DNA of 64,000 nucleotides from WHSW01 sp963759295 (GTDB taxonomy: Bacteria > Actinomycetota > Thermoleophilia > Solirubrobacterales > 70-9): positions 162,337 to 226,336 of the forward strand of contig CAVWYT010000016.1 in NCBI GenBank assembly GCA_963759295.1, written 5' to 3'. The stretch's first letter is position 1, and each line of letters starts with the position of its first letter. Below, piece after piece: positions 63,013 to 64,000 of this stretch. The notes beneath the pieces were generated by a model. The model had not been told where the DNA came from, did no database searches, and worked only from the letters and a program-made list of their open reading frames with translations. The position numbers were made by a program, and so were the translations under genes.

Positions 63013-63425
63013 GTGCCCAGCTGGCGGGCCCTGATCCTGATCAAGCCGAGGAAGAGGCTTTCGAAGCGTCGGCTACCTCCGGTGAGGTGCTCGCCCGCTT
63101 CGAGCGCAAGGGGCTGCGGATCACCGAGCTGAAGCTGCTTCACGCGGCCGAGGAGATCGCGCACGAGCACTACGCCGAGCACACCGAGAAGCCGTTTTTC
63201 GGCGAGCTCGTTTCGTTCATCACCGGGGGCCCGGTGGTCGCGGCGGTGCTGGAGGGCCACGAAGCGGTTGCGGCGGCTCGCCAGGTGATCGGCGCGACCA
63301 ATCCGATCGAGGCGGCGATGGGGTCGATTCGCGGCGACCATGGCCTCGAGGTCACTTTCAACCTGGTCCACGGCTCGGACTCAGATGAATCCGCCGAGCG
63401 CGAGATCGGGATCTGGTTCGGCTGA
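63013..63425 (+). CDS. ndk: Nucleoside-diphosphate kinase (one frameshift)
   Basis: About 137 residues bridging a shift near 63045: PSWRALILIKP then EEAFEASATSGEVLARFERKGLRITELKLLHA. The active-site His is in NLVHGSDSDESAEREIGIWF, and the EKPFFGELVSFITGGPVVAAVLEG and GATNPIEAAMGSIRGDHG blocks are all typical. Transfers phosphate among NTP/NDP pairs. GTG at 63013 is the likely start. Confidence 0.9.
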
Positions 63426-64000
63426 CGTCGGGGCGCGTTTCCCGGACTCGAGCGGCAGGCTGATCCTCGCCTCGCGCTCCCCGCGCAGGCGCCAGATCCT
63501 GACCGAGCTCGGGATCGAGTTCGAGGCGGTCGTCCCGGACGTCGATGAGGCCACCGAAGGCGAGCCGGAGGAGGTTGTGGTCGAGAACGCGCGCCGGAAG
63601 GCACGCTCAGGGCGCAGGCTCGTCGGCGGCTCGACGACGGTGCTCGGCGTCGACACCGACGTCGCGCTCGGAGGGCCGGCTGCTGGGGAAGGCCGCCGAC
63701 GAGGCCGGGGCGCGAGAGCGCCTCGAGGCGCTCTCGGGCCGCACGCACGAGGTCCACAGCGGGATCGTCGTGCTCGGCACCGCCCTCGCCGACCAGGTGC
63801 CGGTGGAGCGGGCCGGCGTTGGCCACGACCGAGGTCACCTTCCGCGATCTCGACCGGGCCACGATCAGCCTCGTCTGCACTAGGGGGAATGGCGCGACCG
63901 CGCCGGCGCCTACGCGATCCAGGGGCTCGGCTCGATCCTGGTCGAGCGCTTGCAGGGAGACTTCTCGAACGTCGTCGGCCTACCGGTGGCGTTGTTGCTG
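63386..64000 (+). CDS. maf: Maf-family nucleotide pyrophosphatase (partial; frameshifted)
   Basis: The N-terminus RLILASRSPRRRQILTELGIEFEAVVPDVDEA is the Maf signature (LASxSPRR), followed by VLGVDTDVALGG, then after shifts near 63680, 63815 and 63880 EALSGRTHEVHSGIVVL, TTEVTFRDLDRATIS and AYAIQGLGSILVERLQGDFSNVVGLPVAL. It overlaps ndk by 40 nt if ATG 63386 is the start. Cut by the window edge within a few residues of the usual end. Removes non-canonical nucleoside triphosphates. Confidence 0.85.

Overview
The window is about 70% GC, densely coded and actinobacterial. It most resembles the class Thermoleophilia (Solirubrobacterales/Gaiellales). The pointers are secreted proteins with a KKIAKKQ-type basic stretch followed by alanine/aspartate/threonine repeats, a DUF6457 gene inside a molybdenum cluster, many GTG/TTG starts, and the housekeeping order tig-clpP-clpX-valS-folC...ndk-maf. 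This assignment is by gene content only. At least fifteen otherwise convincing genes, including single-copy essentials (valS, folC, ndk), carry one or more frameshifts. Uncorrected indels in a draft or metagenome assembly explain this better than gene decay, so coordinates of those genes should be read as the span of the intact gene.

Layout. 0.07-4.8 kb (minus strand): heme A synthesis genes ctaB and ctaA, coupled to a cytochrome oxidase subunit I/II pair whose heme, CuB and CuA ligands are all replaced. 4.8-9.5 kb: PAP2-family protein, LPG-synthase-like membrane protein, thioredoxin reductase behind a palindrome, an EamA exporter and a CHRD remnant. 9.6-16 kb (minus strand): a fatty-acid/acyl-CoA degradation operon (thiolase, class IV aminotransferase, acyl-CoA dehydrogenase, enoyl-CoA hydratase, two cupins, 3-hydroxyacyl-CoA dehydrogenase) with 4-nt overlaps. 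16-22 kb: small membrane proteins, sulfurtransferase, Nudix CoA pyrophosphatase, SDR, OsmC, PduO-type cobalamin adenosyltransferase, DUF1015.

22-31 kb is the accessory region. It holds tRNA-Pro, tRNA-Arg(TCT) with a 53-bp att-like duplication enclosing a 1.66-kb island, tRNA-His, two TTG-started ribbon-helix-helix genes, an integrase relic, and assorted secreted and stress proteins (CNMP-binding, CsbD, cupin, GFA, DUF899, cupredoxin). 32-34.5 kb is a secreted S15 peptidase.

35-46 kb is a near-complete molybdenum-cofactor supercluster: moaA, modABC with a HTH-TOBE regulator, DUF6457, MOSC, a molybdopterin oxidoreductase, mobA, moeA, a MoaD-MoaE-MoaC triple fusion and mog. Together these import molybdate, build molybdopterin, and supply the guanylyl-type cofactor to the encoded oxidoreductase. 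46-53.7 kb: ECF sigma factor coupled to an alkylated-DNA methyltransferase, LemA, CorA, CtaG, a spermidine-synthase-like protein, and an aldo-keto reductase with a 44-residue microprotein. 53.8-64 kb: trigger factor, ClpP, ClpX, valyl-tRNA synthetase, FolC, a peptidoglycan amidase, a zinc-ribbon membrane protein, NDK and Maf (cut by the window end).

The most striking observation is the paired loss of every redox-metal ligand and both proton-channel residues in the two oxidase subunits, while the folds, the operon and the heme A enzymes stay intact.
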